This document shows positions 22,747 through 30,940 of a DNA stretch of 64,000 bases, piece by piece. Location: positions 1 through 64,000 of the forward strand of contig JAGAOO010000056.1 of the NCBI GenBank assembly GCA_017623675.1. Direction: 5' to 3'. The DNA comes from Lachnospiraceae bacterium (GTDB taxonomy: Bacteria > Bacillota > Clostridia > Lachnospirales > Lachnospiraceae). The position numbers were made by a program, and so were the translations under genes. How positions within the stretch are numbered: the stretch's first letter is position 1; each line of letters starts with the position of its first letter. Below the pieces are notes generated by a model. It was not told where the DNA came from. It searched no databases and saw nothing but the letters and a program-made list of their open reading frames with translations.

Positions 22747-25580
22747 GACCAATGAATTTAATCGTTACCGGATTTGGTCCTTATGCAGACCGAACCGAAA
22801 TACCAATGGACAAGTTAGGAAGAAGTGGCTTATACCTGATTACCGGTGATACAGGAGCAGGAAAGACTACCATTTTTGATGCCATTACGTTTGCCTTATA
22901 TGGTGAGGCAAGTGGGGAAAATCGGGAACCCAATATGTTGCGTTCCAAGTATGCCAAGCCGGAAACACCTACGGAGGTAGAATTAACATTTTCCTACGGC
23001 GATAAAGTATATAAGATAAAACGGAATCCCGAATATGAGCGTCCGGCATTACGGGGAAGTGGTATGACCAGGCAGATGGCAAATGCAGAATTGACCTATC
23101 CCGACGGAAGAGTCCTTACAAAGCGGACAGAGGTAAATGCTGCCATAAAGGAAATCATTGGCGTGGACAGAAAGCAGTTTGCCCAGATTGCCATGATTGC
23201 CCAAGGTGATTTCCGGAAGCTGTTATTTGCAGATACGAAGGAACGACAGGGAATCTTTCGGGAAATCTTTCATACAAAGAATTTTCAGTCCTTACAGGAA
23301 CGGTTAAAAGAAGAATCCGGGAAATTAAGCAGACAATGCGAACTGTCACGTAATAGTGTGAAACAGTATGTGGAAGGCCTGCAGTGGGAAGATTCGGATA
23401 TGATGTCATTAGAGGTAGAGAAGGCAAAGGGAAATCAATTACCAATCAAAGAGGTAGTGGAATTAGTGGAAAAACTGTTGCAGCAGGATGGTCAAAAAGA
23501 ACAGCAAATGAATGACAGGATTCGGGCAATGGAAGAACAATTAACTGTTATAAATGAAAGGATAGGAAAGGCAGAAGAATATGAGAAAGCCAGAGAAGGC
23601 TTACGAAAGGCTCAGATAGAAAAGGAACAACTGCTTCCAAGAAAAGCACAATTGGAAGAGGCAGTAAAGAAAGAACAGGAACGCAAGCCAAAGCTGGAGA
23701 GTCTGAAACGCCAACTGGTACTGTTGGAAGAACAGTTTGATTTGTATGATGAATTCGAACAAAAGCAACAGGAATTCAAACATGCAGACCGGCAGTTAGT
23801 AGGTGGCAATGCAGAACTTAATCAGAATACAGAAGCCATACAGGAATTAGCGGAAAAAATTACAGCTTTGACCGAGGAATATCAATCCTATGAACAGGCA
23901 GGAGTCCAAAAGGAACGATTGAATCGGGAACTTGAAAAGGCAGACGAGTATAAAAATGTATTAAAACAACTTCAAACCACGCTGATTCAATATGAAACTG
24001 CAGGCAGAGAGTTAGAAAAAGCACAGGCAAACTATGTACAGGCAGTTCATGATTCCAAGGAGAAGAAGCAGATATATGAAAGCTTAAATCAAGCCTATCT
24101 GGATGAACAGGCAGGCTTGCTGGCAGAGCATTTGACGGAAGGAATGCCATGTCCGGTATGTGGCTCCAGTACCCACCCGGCTCCGGCACAGAAGTCTACA
24201 CAGGCACCGAACACTGCACAGTTAAAAACGGCAAAGCAGGAAGCAGAACTGGCAGAACGAAAAGCCACGCAAGCAAGCAGTGCCGCAGGAAGTAAAAAAG
24301 GTGTGGTGCAAACGCAATGGGAAAATATTGAAAAGCAGATATTAGAATTTGTGGAAGAATCTCAGATAAGAAAAGCATTTCACCGGATTGCTTCTCATGA
24401 TGATAGTTCCAAGAAGGAATTACGGTTATATGAGATATCTTCTTTGAAAGAGACAGTGCTTTTGGAAATGAAGCAGCAAGATTCTGTTTTAGAGGACTGG
24501 AAGCAGCAACTGAAGGAAGCAGATAAGAAAATAGAACGTAGAGCTTTGCTGGAAACGATGCTTCAGGAGTGCAGAAAGCAGCAGGAAGCATTTAGGCAAC
24601 GTTGTGATACAGTAAAGGAAACCTTGACTGTCGCAACGGTACGCAAGCAGGAATTAGGAGAGCAGATAACTAAAATTAAGGAAAAACTGAAATATGAAAC
24701 CAAGTCCATGGCAGAAACAGAGAAGAAAAAGCTGGAGCAGGCAAAACAGTCGATGGAACAGGCCATGGAGCAGGCAAATTCGGCATTGGCAGATTGCGAA
24801 AAAACACTCACTCAATGGGAAACTAGAATCCAGCAATGGAAGCAACAGTTGGAATCTGCGCTTCAAGTTGATGTGGAGCAGGAAAAGGAACAGAGAACCA
24901 TACTGACAGAGCAGAAGCAGGCTGTGACAGAGCGTATGAAGGAGATACACGCCCGAAGGGCAAATAATGCAGATGTATTAAAGAATATACAGTCAAAATC
25001 TAAGGAGTTGGAGAAACAGGAAGAAACATGGAAATGGGTAAGTGCATTATCCAATACTGCCAACGGTAATATTTCCGGTAAAGAAAAGGTTATGCTGGAA
25101 ACCTACATCCAGATGACCTATTTTGAACGAATCATTGCCCGTGCCAACACAAGACTTATGATTATGTCTCAAGGGCAGTATGAATTGAAGCGGCGTGTGG
25201 TAACGGACAATAATCAAAGGCAGAGTGGTCTGGAATTAAATGTAATCGACCACTATAATGGGACAGAACGAAGTGTAAAGACCCTTTCCGGTGGGGAAGC
25301 CTTTCAGGCATCCCTATCTCTGGCACTTGGATTGTCTGATGAGGTACAGTCCAGTGCAGGAGGAATTCGTTTTGATACCATGTTTGTAGATGAAGGCTTT
25401 GGTTCTTTGGATGAAGAATCCTTAAGACAGGCAATACGGGCATTAGCAGAGTTGACGGACGGGAATCGCTTAGTTGGTATTATCTCTCATGTGGCAGAGT
25501 TGAAGGAACGAATCGACAAGCAGATAGTGGTAACAAAAGAGAAGTCCGGTGGCAGCCGGATAGAAATGACAGGTATTTAG
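22743..25580 (+). CDS. sbcC: Exonuclease SbcC (Rad50-like ATPase subunit)
   Basis: Walker A is GDTGAGKTT (about residue 35). Two long coiled-coil arms (about 180-450 and 500-760, rich in Glu, Gln and Lys) flank the zinc-hook CPVCG near residue 470. The C-terminal half-ATPase carries the signature KTLSGGEAFQASLSLALGL and Walker B MFVDEGFGSLDE. The length of 945 aa is usual for Firmicutes SbcC. It partners SbcD, whose gene it overlaps, in ATP-driven DNA end processing. A small gene follows 21 bases downstream. Confidence 0.95.
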   Translation: MRPMNLIVTGFGPYADRTEIPMDKLGRSGLYLITGDTGAGKTTIFDAITFALYGEASGENREPNMLRSKYAKPETPTEVELTFSYGDKVYKIKRNPEYERPALRGSGMTRQMANAELTYPDGRVLTKRTEVNAAIKEIIGVDRKQFAQIAMIAQGDFRKLLFADTKERQGIFREIFHTKNFQSLQERLKEESGKLSRQCELSRNSVKQYVEGLQWEDSDMMSLEVEKAKGNQLPIKEVVELVEKLLQQDGQKEQQMNDRIRAMEEQLTVINERIGKAEEYEKAREGLRKAQIEKEQLLPRKAQLEEAVKKEQERKPKLESLKRQLVLLEEQFDLYDEFEQKQQEFKHADRQLVGGNAELNQNTEAIQELAEKITALTEEYQSYEQAGVQKERLNRELEKADEYKNVLKQLQTTLIQYETAGRELEKAQANYVQAVHDSKEKKQIYESLNQAYLDEQAGLLAEHLTEGMPCPVCGSSTHPAPAQKSTQAPNTAQLKTAKQEAELAERKATQASSAAGSKKGVVQTQWENIEKQILEFVEESQIRKAFHRIASHDDSSKKELRLYEISSLKETVLLEMKQQDSVLEDWKQQLKEADKKIERRALLETMLQECRKQQEAFRQRCDTVKETLTVATVRKQELGEQITKIKEKLKYETKSMAETEKKKLEQAKQSMEQAMEQANSALADCEKTLTQWETRIQQWKQQLESALQVDVEQEKEQRTILTEQKQAVTERMKEIHARRANNADVLKNIQSKSKELEKQEETWKWVSALSNTANGNISGKEKVMLETYIQMTYFERIIARANTRLMIMSQGQYELKRRVVTDNNQRQSGLELNVIDHYNGTERSVKTLSGGEAFQASLSLALGLSDEVQSSAGGIRFDTMFVDEGFGSLDEESLRQAIRALAELTDGNRLVGIISHVAELKERIDKQIVVTKEKSGGSRIEMTGI

Positions 25581-25601
25581 AGAGAATCAGGAGGATAGGA
25601 T

Positions 25602-25772
25602 ATGGAAACATGGTATTATGAAGTAGTCAGCATTGATGGTGACTATGCAAATCTAAAGCGGACAGATATAGAAAATGAGGAAATGAAATTGGTGGCAAGA
25701 GCCTTACTGCCGGAGGGAATTGCAGAAGGCAGTCAATTAAAATACGAATTATTACAATATGAATTATTGTAA
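25602..25772 (+). CDS. Small DUF3006-like protein (56 aa)
   Basis: ATG 25602 follows the ribosome site AGGAGGATAGG, and the frame is short and clean. The sequence (starting METWYYEVVSIDGDYANLKR, with LLPEGIAEGSQLKYE later) has the pattern of DUF3006 proteins: a short beta strand ending ...DGDYAxL, then a hydrophobic LPEGxxEGxxL turn. Their function is unknown. It lies 21 bases behind sbcC and is probably co-transcribed. The assignment to DUF3006 is from pattern memory only. Confidence 0.6.
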   Translation: METWYYEVVSIDGDYANLKRTDIENEEMKLVARALLPEGIAEGSQLKYELLQYELL

Positions 25773-25872
25773 TGTCCTTTGGTTTCGAGTATAATATGTC
25801 AATGTATTCCTAGAAAAATGCTATGGAATATGGTGAAGTATATTAAGATAATGACAGGGAATGGAGAAAAGT

Positions 25873-26784
25873 ATGACACTCACACAATTAAACTATGCCA
25901 TCACAGTTGCAAATGCGAATTCAATGAATGAAGCAGCCCGAAATTTATTTATTTCCCAGCCCAGTTTATCTGCTTCTATTAAGGATTTAGAAGAAGAAAT
26001 TGGTGTGGAATTGTTTCGGAGAACCAATCGGGGTATTTCGCTTACACCGGAAGGAGAAGAATTCATTGGATATGCCAGACAGGTGGTGGAACAGTATCAA
26101 TTAATTGAGGCAAAATATATAGAAAAGGAACAGGAAAAAAAGAAATTCAGTGTTTCTATGCAGCATTATACCTTTGCAGTTAATGCCTTTGTAGAAATGG
26201 TAAAGCAGTTTGGAATGGATAAATATGAATTTGCTGTTCATGAAACGAAAACTTATGACGTGATTGCAGATGTGAAGGATTATAAAAGTGAAATCGGTAT
26301 TTTGTATATTAATGACTTTAACCAACAAGTATTAACAAAACTGTTTCATGAATATAATCTTGAATTTCATCCGCTTTTGGAATGTAGAATTTATGTTTAC
26401 ATGTGGAAAGGACATCCTTTAGCAGACCGGGAGGAAATTGCCTTGGAGGACTTGGAAGAGTATCCATGTCTTTCCTTTGAACAGGGGAATTATAATTCCT
26501 TTTACTTTGCAGAAGAGGTGTTAAGTACCTATGAATATAAACGCCTGATTAAGGCAAATGACAGGGCAACTCTGTTGAATCTCATGGTGGGATTAAATGG
26601 ATATACCCTATGCTCCGGTATTATTTGTGAGGATTTGAATGGCTCCGATTACTGTGCGGTAAAACTGAAATCCGATGAAGTTATGACTATCGGATATCTG
26701 GTGCGGAAAGGCGCTACTCTCAGTAAACTGGGAAAGAAATATTTGGAAGAAATTTCAAAATATAAGGATAAGGCATTGGACTAA
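25873..26784 (+). CDS. LysR-family regulator, CysR/CmbR-like (sulfur metabolism)
   Basis: The DNA-binding domain is TLTQLNYAITVANANSMNEA followed by LSASIKDLEEEIGVELFRR. The effector domain opens with SVSMQHYTFAVNAFVEMVKQ, followed by SEIGILYINDFNQQ, YMWKGHPLADREE and NDRATLLNLMVGLNGY. This combination, especially QHYxF and DRATL, resembles the CysR/CmbR regulators of cysteine and methionine supply in streptococci and lactococci as I recall them. ATG 25873 follows GGAGAA; ATG 25861 is an alternative. Its position one gene upstream of a sulfur-transport operon makes it the likely binder of the TATAGG-N5-CCTA boxes at 27638 and 37779. That link is inference. Confidence 0.8.
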   Translation: MTLTQLNYAITVANANSMNEAARNLFISQPSLSASIKDLEEEIGVELFRRTNRGISLTPEGEEFIGYARQVVEQYQLIEAKYIEKEQEKKKFSVSMQHYTFAVNAFVEMVKQFGMDKYEFAVHETKTYDVIADVKDYKSEIGILYINDFNQQVLTKLFHEYNLEFHPLLECRIYVYMWKGHPLADREEIALEDLEEYPCLSFEQGNYNSFYFAEEVLSTYEYKRLIKANDRATLLNLMVGLNGYTLCSGIICEDLNGSDYCAVKLKSDEVMTIGYLVRKGATLSKLGKKYLEEISKYKDKALD

Positions 26785-26819
26785 TACTAGCTTAGAACGA
26801 GATGGAAAGGGTTTCAACG

Positions 26820-27575
26820 ATGTTAAATCAATTTTCAAGAACGGAATTATTGTTTGGTAAGGATGCCATGGAACGCTTAGAGCAGTCCAGAGTGGCTGTA
26901 TTTGGAATTGGCGGTGTGGGAGGATACACCGTAGAAGCGTTGGTTCGAAGTGGTATCGGTGCTATCGATATCATTGATGATGATAAGGTCTGTCTGACAA
27001 ATTTGAACCGGCAGATTATTGCAACCAGAAGTACCATTGGAAAATATAAAGTAGATGTAATGAAAGAGCGAATTCTGGATATTAATCCTAATTGTAAGGT
27101 GGAAGCATATAAGTGCTTTTATCTGCCGGAAACGAAAGATGATTTTGATTTCTCCCGGTATTCCTATGTTGTTGATGCAGTGGATACAGTGACTGCTAAG
27201 ATACAACTGGTGATGGAAGCAAAGGAAAAGAATGTGCCAATTATCAGCAGTATGGGTGCCGGAAATAAACTGAATCCGGCAGAATTTGAGGTGGCAGATA
27301 TCTATAAAACCTCCGTTTGTCCGTTGGCAAAGGTCATGCGAAGAGAATTGAAAAAGCGTGGAGTGAAGGACCTAAAAGTAGTATATTCCAAGGAACAGCC
27401 GACCCGTCCCATTGAGGATATGGCAATCAGCTGTAGAGCGAACTGCGTCTGTCCACCGGGGACAGAACATAAATGTACGGAGCGCCGGGATATTCCCGGT
27501 TCGAATGCCTTTGTACCATCGGTAGTGGGATTGATTATTGCTTCCGAAGTGATAAAAGATCTGGTGAAAGAGTAA
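26820..27575 (+). CDS. tcdA: tRNA threonylcarbamoyladenosine dehydratase
   Basis: The ThiF/E1-like fold is clear: GIGGVGGYTVEALVRSG is the ATP-binding loop, followed by IDDDKVCLTNLNRQI and DAVDTVTAKIQLV. The subfamily is shown by the short 251-residue length and the SSMGAGNKLNP and PGSNAFVPSVVGLIIASEVI segments. TcdA cyclises t6A37 of tRNA to ct6A using ATP. A cysteine-rich stretch (SCRANCVCPPGTEHKC) near residue 210 is typical of Clostridial copies. ATG 26820 fits the AAAGGG site; an upstream ATG at 26802 is possible. A terminator follows. Confidence 0.88.
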   Translation: MLNQFSRTELLFGKDAMERLEQSRVAVFGIGGVGGYTVEALVRSGIGAIDIIDDDKVCLTNLNRQIIATRSTIGKYKVDVMKERILDINPNCKVEAYKCFYLPETKDDFDFSRYSYVVDAVDTVTAKIQLVMEAKEKNVPIISSMGAGNKLNPAEFEVADIYKTSVCPLAKVMRRELKKRGVKDLKVVYSKEQPTRPIEDMAISCRANCVCPPGTEHKCTERRDIPGSNAFVPSVVGLIIASEVIKDLVKE

Positions 27576-27603
27576 AGAAAATAGAATGATTTTTAAATAT
27601 CAG

Positions 27604-27636
27604 AGTATCCAAGTGAAGTGCTTGGATACTTTTTTG
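27604..27636 (+). terminator. Intrinsic terminator after tcdA
   Basis: AGTATCCAAG (27604-27613) pairs perfectly with CTTGGATACT (27621-27630), followed by TTTTT. It separates tcdA from the next promoter module, which begins two bases later. Confidence 0.92.
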
Positions 27637-27637
27637 T

Positions 27638-27705
27638 TATAGGAAAAACCTAATATCAGTTCAAGAATTTACATATTAACACTTTTCCTATGGGAATGGT
27701 ATGAT
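27638..27705 (+). promoter_or_regulatory. LysR-type promoter module of the sulfur ABC operon
   Basis: The elements are TATAGG (27638-27643), N5, CCTA (27649-27652), N15, TTTACATATTA (27668-27678), N21 and the -10 box TATGAT (27700-27705); TTAACA at 27676-27681 is a possible -35 box. The same elements with the same spacings precede the O-acetylhomoserine sulfhydrylase gene at 37779-37846. An inverted TATAGG/CCTA about 60 bases upstream of the start, plus a second site next to -35, is the classical arrangement for a LysR activator. Confidence 0.75.
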
Positions 27706-27791
27706 AACTGCATGTCAAGGAAATGACAAAAAGAAAACAATCAAATCTATAAGGAGATTGTAAATTACACATGCGAAAGGAGAAAAAGTGT

Positions 27792-27872
27792 ATGTTAAGT
27801 AAACTACAAAACAAAAGAATAAAGAAAAGGGAAAGCTGTTGTTGCATGTGTTGCTGTCGAATGTGTGATTAG
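27792..27872 (+). CDS. Cysteine-codon leader peptide 1 (26 aa)
   Basis: ATG 27792 has AAAGGAG 9 bases upstream. The 26-residue product is lysine-rich and then ends CCCMCCCRMCD: seven of the last eleven codons are cysteine. An in-frame ATG at 27771 would add seven residues, with AAGGAG 14 bases before it. It lies between the LysR-type promoter and the first gene of the sulfur ABC operon, 77 bases before that ATG, with no other gene between. The likely role is to sense Cys-tRNA supply by ribosome stalling. I see no intrinsic terminator downstream, so control may act on translation or on another termination step. Confidence 0.7.
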   Translation: MLSKLQNKRIKKRESCCCMCCCRMCD

Positions 27873-27949
27873 AAGACGAAAAGCAGTATAAAGAGAAAAA
27901 GAAAATCAAAATAAAGCAAACAACAGAAAAATATTTGGAGGATAGAATT

Positions 27950-29113
27950 ATGAGATTAAAAAGATTTGTAAAAAGAGCAGTGGCATTGACATTGTCAGCC
28001 ACATTATTAACTGCCGGCCTGGTAGCCTGTGGCACTACTGAGGCACCGAATGATGCGTCAAGCGATGTACCGGATGCCAGTGTAAGTGATGAACCTGCCG
28101 GAGACGTTGATACGAAAGAAGACGAGGTTGCCTTTGATTCGGAAGAAAACACCATCCGCTTTGCCATTCAGGCAGGTACCATTCGTACAGCTGTTGTAAT
28201 TCTGGCAGATGAGTTGGGATATTACGAAGAAGAAGGCGTAAATGTGGAATTGATTGATAGTAATGATCCGACAGCAACGCTTACTTCCATTAGTTCGGGA
28301 AAAACAGATGTAGATGTATATGGACAGGGAATTGTTCCGGATCTTACCTTTATTGCAAATGGTTCTGACTTAGTTATCTTTGAGGGAACTGCTGCGGAAG
28401 GTGGTGCAATTGTATCCAGACCGGAAGATGTAGAAAAGTTTAAGGACTTGGCAAACTACGAGGGCGTTACTGCAGCAATGGTACGAAATGAATCAGGCTG
28501 GATTGTTACCAGACAGGCATTATTAGATGCCGGCTATGATGTGGATTCTATTACTTTATTGGAAGTGGATAGTCAGGCAAATGCGGCACAGGCTGTTTCC
28601 AAGGGAGAGGCAGATATTGCATTCTTCCCGGAAGAATTTGTTGACAGATTTTCAGATTTGAATATTGAAGAAGTAATGCCGGTAGGTGAGATTTCACCAA
28701 TGTACGTATGCTGCCGTCAGGTAACATCTTCTGAGAGATTGGAACAGAAGCATGATGCCTTTGTGAAGTTTACGAAAGCAAATCTTCGTGCATTTAAGTA
28801 TTTCAGTGACGAAGCAAATCGGGAAGAAATTATTCGGATTCTGGCTGAGTTTTCAGGACAGACAGAGGAATTCGTAAACAACTATTTCTTTGTAAACAGT
28901 ACCACATTGACACTGGATCCAAACAAGAGTGGTATCGAAACTTATTATCAGGCGTTGATAAATTCCGGTTACTTTGAAGATGATACAGATGTTAATATTT
29001 CTGACCATATCAATACAGAGATTTATAAGACAGCATTAGATGAGATTATTGAAGAGTATCCGGATGACGAGTTCTATCAGGAACAGTTGGAAATCTTCAA
29101 CGAATATAACTAG
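27950..29113 (+). CDS. Sulfonate-type ABC transporter substrate-binding lipoprotein
   Basis: A signal peptide with lipobox AGLVAC anchors the 387-residue protein outside the membrane; an acidic Ser/Asp linker follows. The body has the NMT1/SsuA-type solute-binding pattern: ADELGYYEEEGVNVELI, SGKTDVDVYGQG, VRNESGWIVTRQALLDAGYD and SKGEADIAFFPEEFVDRF. The family binds sulfonates, taurine, nitrate or thiamine precursors. The cysteine synthase and thiol genes downstream favour a sulfur source. ATG 27950 follows GGAGG. A strong hairpin separates it from the ATPase gene, which would favour higher expression of this subunit. Confidence 0.85.
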   Translation: MRLKRFVKRAVALTLSATLLTAGLVACGTTEAPNDASSDVPDASVSDEPAGDVDTKEDEVAFDSEENTIRFAIQAGTIRTAVVILADELGYYEEEGVNVELIDSNDPTATLTSISSGKTDVDVYGQGIVPDLTFIANGSDLVIFEGTAAEGGAIVSRPEDVEKFKDLANYEGVTAAMVRNESGWIVTRQALLDAGYDVDSITLLEVDSQANAAQAVSKGEADIAFFPEEFVDRFSDLNIEEVMPVGEISPMYVCCRQVTSSERLEQKHDAFVKFTKANLRAFKYFSDEANREEIIRILAEFSGQTEEFVNNYFFVNSTTLTLDPNKSGIETYYQALINSGYFEDDTDVNISDHINTEIYKTALDEIIEEYPDDEFYQEQLEIFNEYN

Positions 29114-29122
29114 AACAAAGAA

Positions 29123-29161
29123 AATTGCCCGTTTCAGAACGATAACGGGAAACGGGCAATT
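29123..29161 (+). other. Intra-operon RNA hairpin between binding protein and ATPase genes
   Basis: AATTGCCCGTTTC (29123-29135) pairs perfectly with GAAACGGGCAATT (29149-29161) over 13 bp with a 13-base loop. No T-run follows (the next bases are GATAG), so it is unlikely to terminate all transcription. Its position after the binding-protein gene suits mRNA stabilisation, giving more binding protein than membrane parts. Confidence 0.7.
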
Positions 29162-29203
29162 GATAGAATCTGCAAAGGAAGAATTCAGACGGAAGGAGAT
29201 AGT

Positions 29204-29998
29204 ATGAGCAAGATTGAAATCAGACATTTATCATTCGGTTATGAAGAGAATAAGAATCATACGCCAATATTAAAGGATATTAATCTTTCAATTGAAGAAG
29301 GAGAATTTATTTGTATCTTGGGTCCGTCTGGATGTGGAAAGAGTACATTATTAAGCTTACTTGAGGGCTTGAATGTAAGCTCGGAAGGCGGAATTTATAT
29401 TGATGGAAATGAAATCAAGGGACCTGGTACAGACCGGGCTGTTGTATTCCAACATTACTCCCTCTTTCCTTGGTTAAGTGCCAAGAAAAACATTATTTTT
29501 GGAATTAAGCAGGGAAATAAGAAATATTCCAAAGCACAACGGGATGAGCTGGCTGACGAATATTTGAAAAATGTGGGTTTGGAAGAAGCTGGTGACAAGT
29601 ATCCGGCACAGTTATCCGGTGGTATGCAACAGCGGGTAGCCATAGCAAGAGCCTTGGCAATGGAAGCAGATATTTTGTTAATGGATGAGCCTTTTGGTGC
29701 TATTGATCCCAAGCTGAGGCAGGAATTGCAGGAGCTTTTCAGTCGCTTAAGTAAGGAAAAGGGTAAAACAGTAGTATTTGTTACCCATGATATTGATGAG
29801 GCTATTTTACTGGCAGACCGGATTGTGGTGATGGAACCGGGAAGGATTCGTGCAGAGATTCCGGTTACCATTCCAAATCCAAGAAAACGGGATGAACTGG
29901 CAGGCACCGAGGAATTCCAGAAGCTACATAGAAAATTGATTTCTTTGTTCTATGAACGGGTAGCACAGGAAATCGGAAATGAGGAGGTAGTGTTATGA
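29204..29998 (+). CDS. Sulfonate-type ABC transporter ATPase
   Basis: Walker A GPSGCGKST (about residue 42), Q-loop VFQHYSLFPWLSAKKNI, signature LSGGMQQRVAIARALAM, Walker B LLMDEPFGAID and switch VFVTHDIDEA are all intact. FPWL after the Q-loop is typical of the SsuB/TauB/NrtD family. At 264 residues it has no extra regulatory domain. It overlaps the permease gene by four bases (ATGA) and energises uptake by the lipoprotein and permease. AAGGAGATAGT gives a strong ribosome site. Confidence 0.9.
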   Translation: MSKIEIRHLSFGYEENKNHTPILKDINLSIEEGEFICILGPSGCGKSTLLSLLEGLNVSSEGGIYIDGNEIKGPGTDRAVVFQHYSLFPWLSAKKNIIFGIKQGNKKYSKAQRDELADEYLKNVGLEEAGDKYPAQLSGGMQQRVAIARALAMEADILLMDEPFGAIDPKLRQELQELFSRLSKEKGKTVVFVTHDIDEAILLADRIVVMEPGRIRAEIPVTIPNPRKRDELAGTEEFQKLHRKLISLFYERVAQEIGNEEVVL

Positions 29999-30897
29999 AG
30001 AAATTATTGCTTAATCGTGCCAATCTTGTATTTATAATCGATTTGTTATTGATTTTCTTCATGCCTACATCTCAGGATATCGATGCTCCCTGGGCGTTTG
30101 TAGTGGTGTTGATTTTGGCAGAAACCCTGTTTTTGGTTCAGTATGGAAGAAGTGGAAAAAAGAGTGCGGTTGATGTGGCGTTCATTGCCTTTCTGTTCTT
30201 AGGACTTTGGGAAGCCTTGAAAAAGCTGGGGCTGATGCATCCGGTTTTAGTACCGCCACCGGAAAATGTATTTAACGTATTTGTTACACAACGGGAATTG
30301 ATTCTACAAGGAATTGGAAGCTCTTTGCTTTTGCTTTTGTATGGTGTAGGTATTGCTTTGATACTTGGTGTTGTATTTGGGTTGTTGGTTGGCTGGATTC
30401 CAAGATTACGGGAAGCAGTAATGCCAATTGCCAATGTTATCAGTCCAATTCCGCCATTAGTTTACACCCCATATGTTGTGGCAGTTATGCCAACGTTCAA
30501 ATTGGCATCCATATTTGTCATTTTTTCTGCAGTATTCTGGCCAACCTTTCAGCAGATGGTGGGACGGGTCAGTAGCATGGATCAAAAGATTATTCAGTCG
30601 GCAAAGGTGATGAATGTTTCCACACCGACCATGTTGTTTAAGGTTATTTTGCCATATTGTTTACCGGGTATTATTACCGGACTATCCGGTTCCATGCGTG
30701 CAGCGTTCCTCTGCCTAACCGGTGCAGAGCTGTTAGGTGCCAGCTCAGGTCTTGGGTTCTTCGTTAAGAAGTTTTCGGATTATGCAGATTATACAAAGGT
30801 AATTACCGGTATTATTGTCATGGGTATTGTGGTAACGGTAATTGAGATATCGATTAAGGTATTAGAGAAAAAATGTATTAAGTGGAAATATAATTAA
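29995..30897 (+). CDS. Sulfonate-type ABC transporter permease
   Basis: About seven hydrophobic segments fill 300 residues. The binding-protein-dependent permease pattern is visible: LHPVLVPPPENVF before the core, GVGIALILGVVFGLLVGWIP, and an EAA-like loop at AKVMNVSTPTMLFKVILPYC followed by LPGIITGLSGSMRAAF. This matches SsuC/TauC-type permeases, with two extra N-terminal membrane segments. The start overlaps the ATPase gene, so synthesis of the two is coupled. The substrate is probably an organosulfur compound, judged from operon content only. Confidence 0.88.
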   Translation: MKKLLLNRANLVFIIDLLLIFFMPTSQDIDAPWAFVVVLILAETLFLVQYGRSGKKSAVDVAFIAFLFLGLWEALKKLGLMHPVLVPPPENVFNVFVTQRELILQGIGSSLLLLLYGVGIALILGVVFGLLVGWIPRLREAVMPIANVISPIPPLVYTPYVVAVMPTFKLASIFVIFSAVFWPTFQQMVGRVSSMDQKIIQSAKVMNVSTPTMLFKVILPYCLPGIITGLSGSMRAAFLCLTGAELLGASSGLGFFVKKFSDYADYTKVITGIIVMGIVVTVIEISIKVLEKKCIKWKYN

Positions 30898-30940
30898 AAA
30901 GATTTAATGGTTACCGGATTTGATAAAAGGAGTGATTTGG

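Noticed and set aside
27715-28167. 150-aa minus-strand ORF across the leader and start of the sulfonate-binding protein gene
   Set aside because: It is the antisense of a clear lipoprotein signal peptide and of the Cys leader; its Phe/Leu/Ser-rich composition is the usual shadow of A-rich coding DNA.
29123-29161. Terminator ending the binding-protein transcript
   Set aside because: The stem is strong but lacks a T-run on either side, and the ATPase and permease genes have no promoter of their own that I can see.
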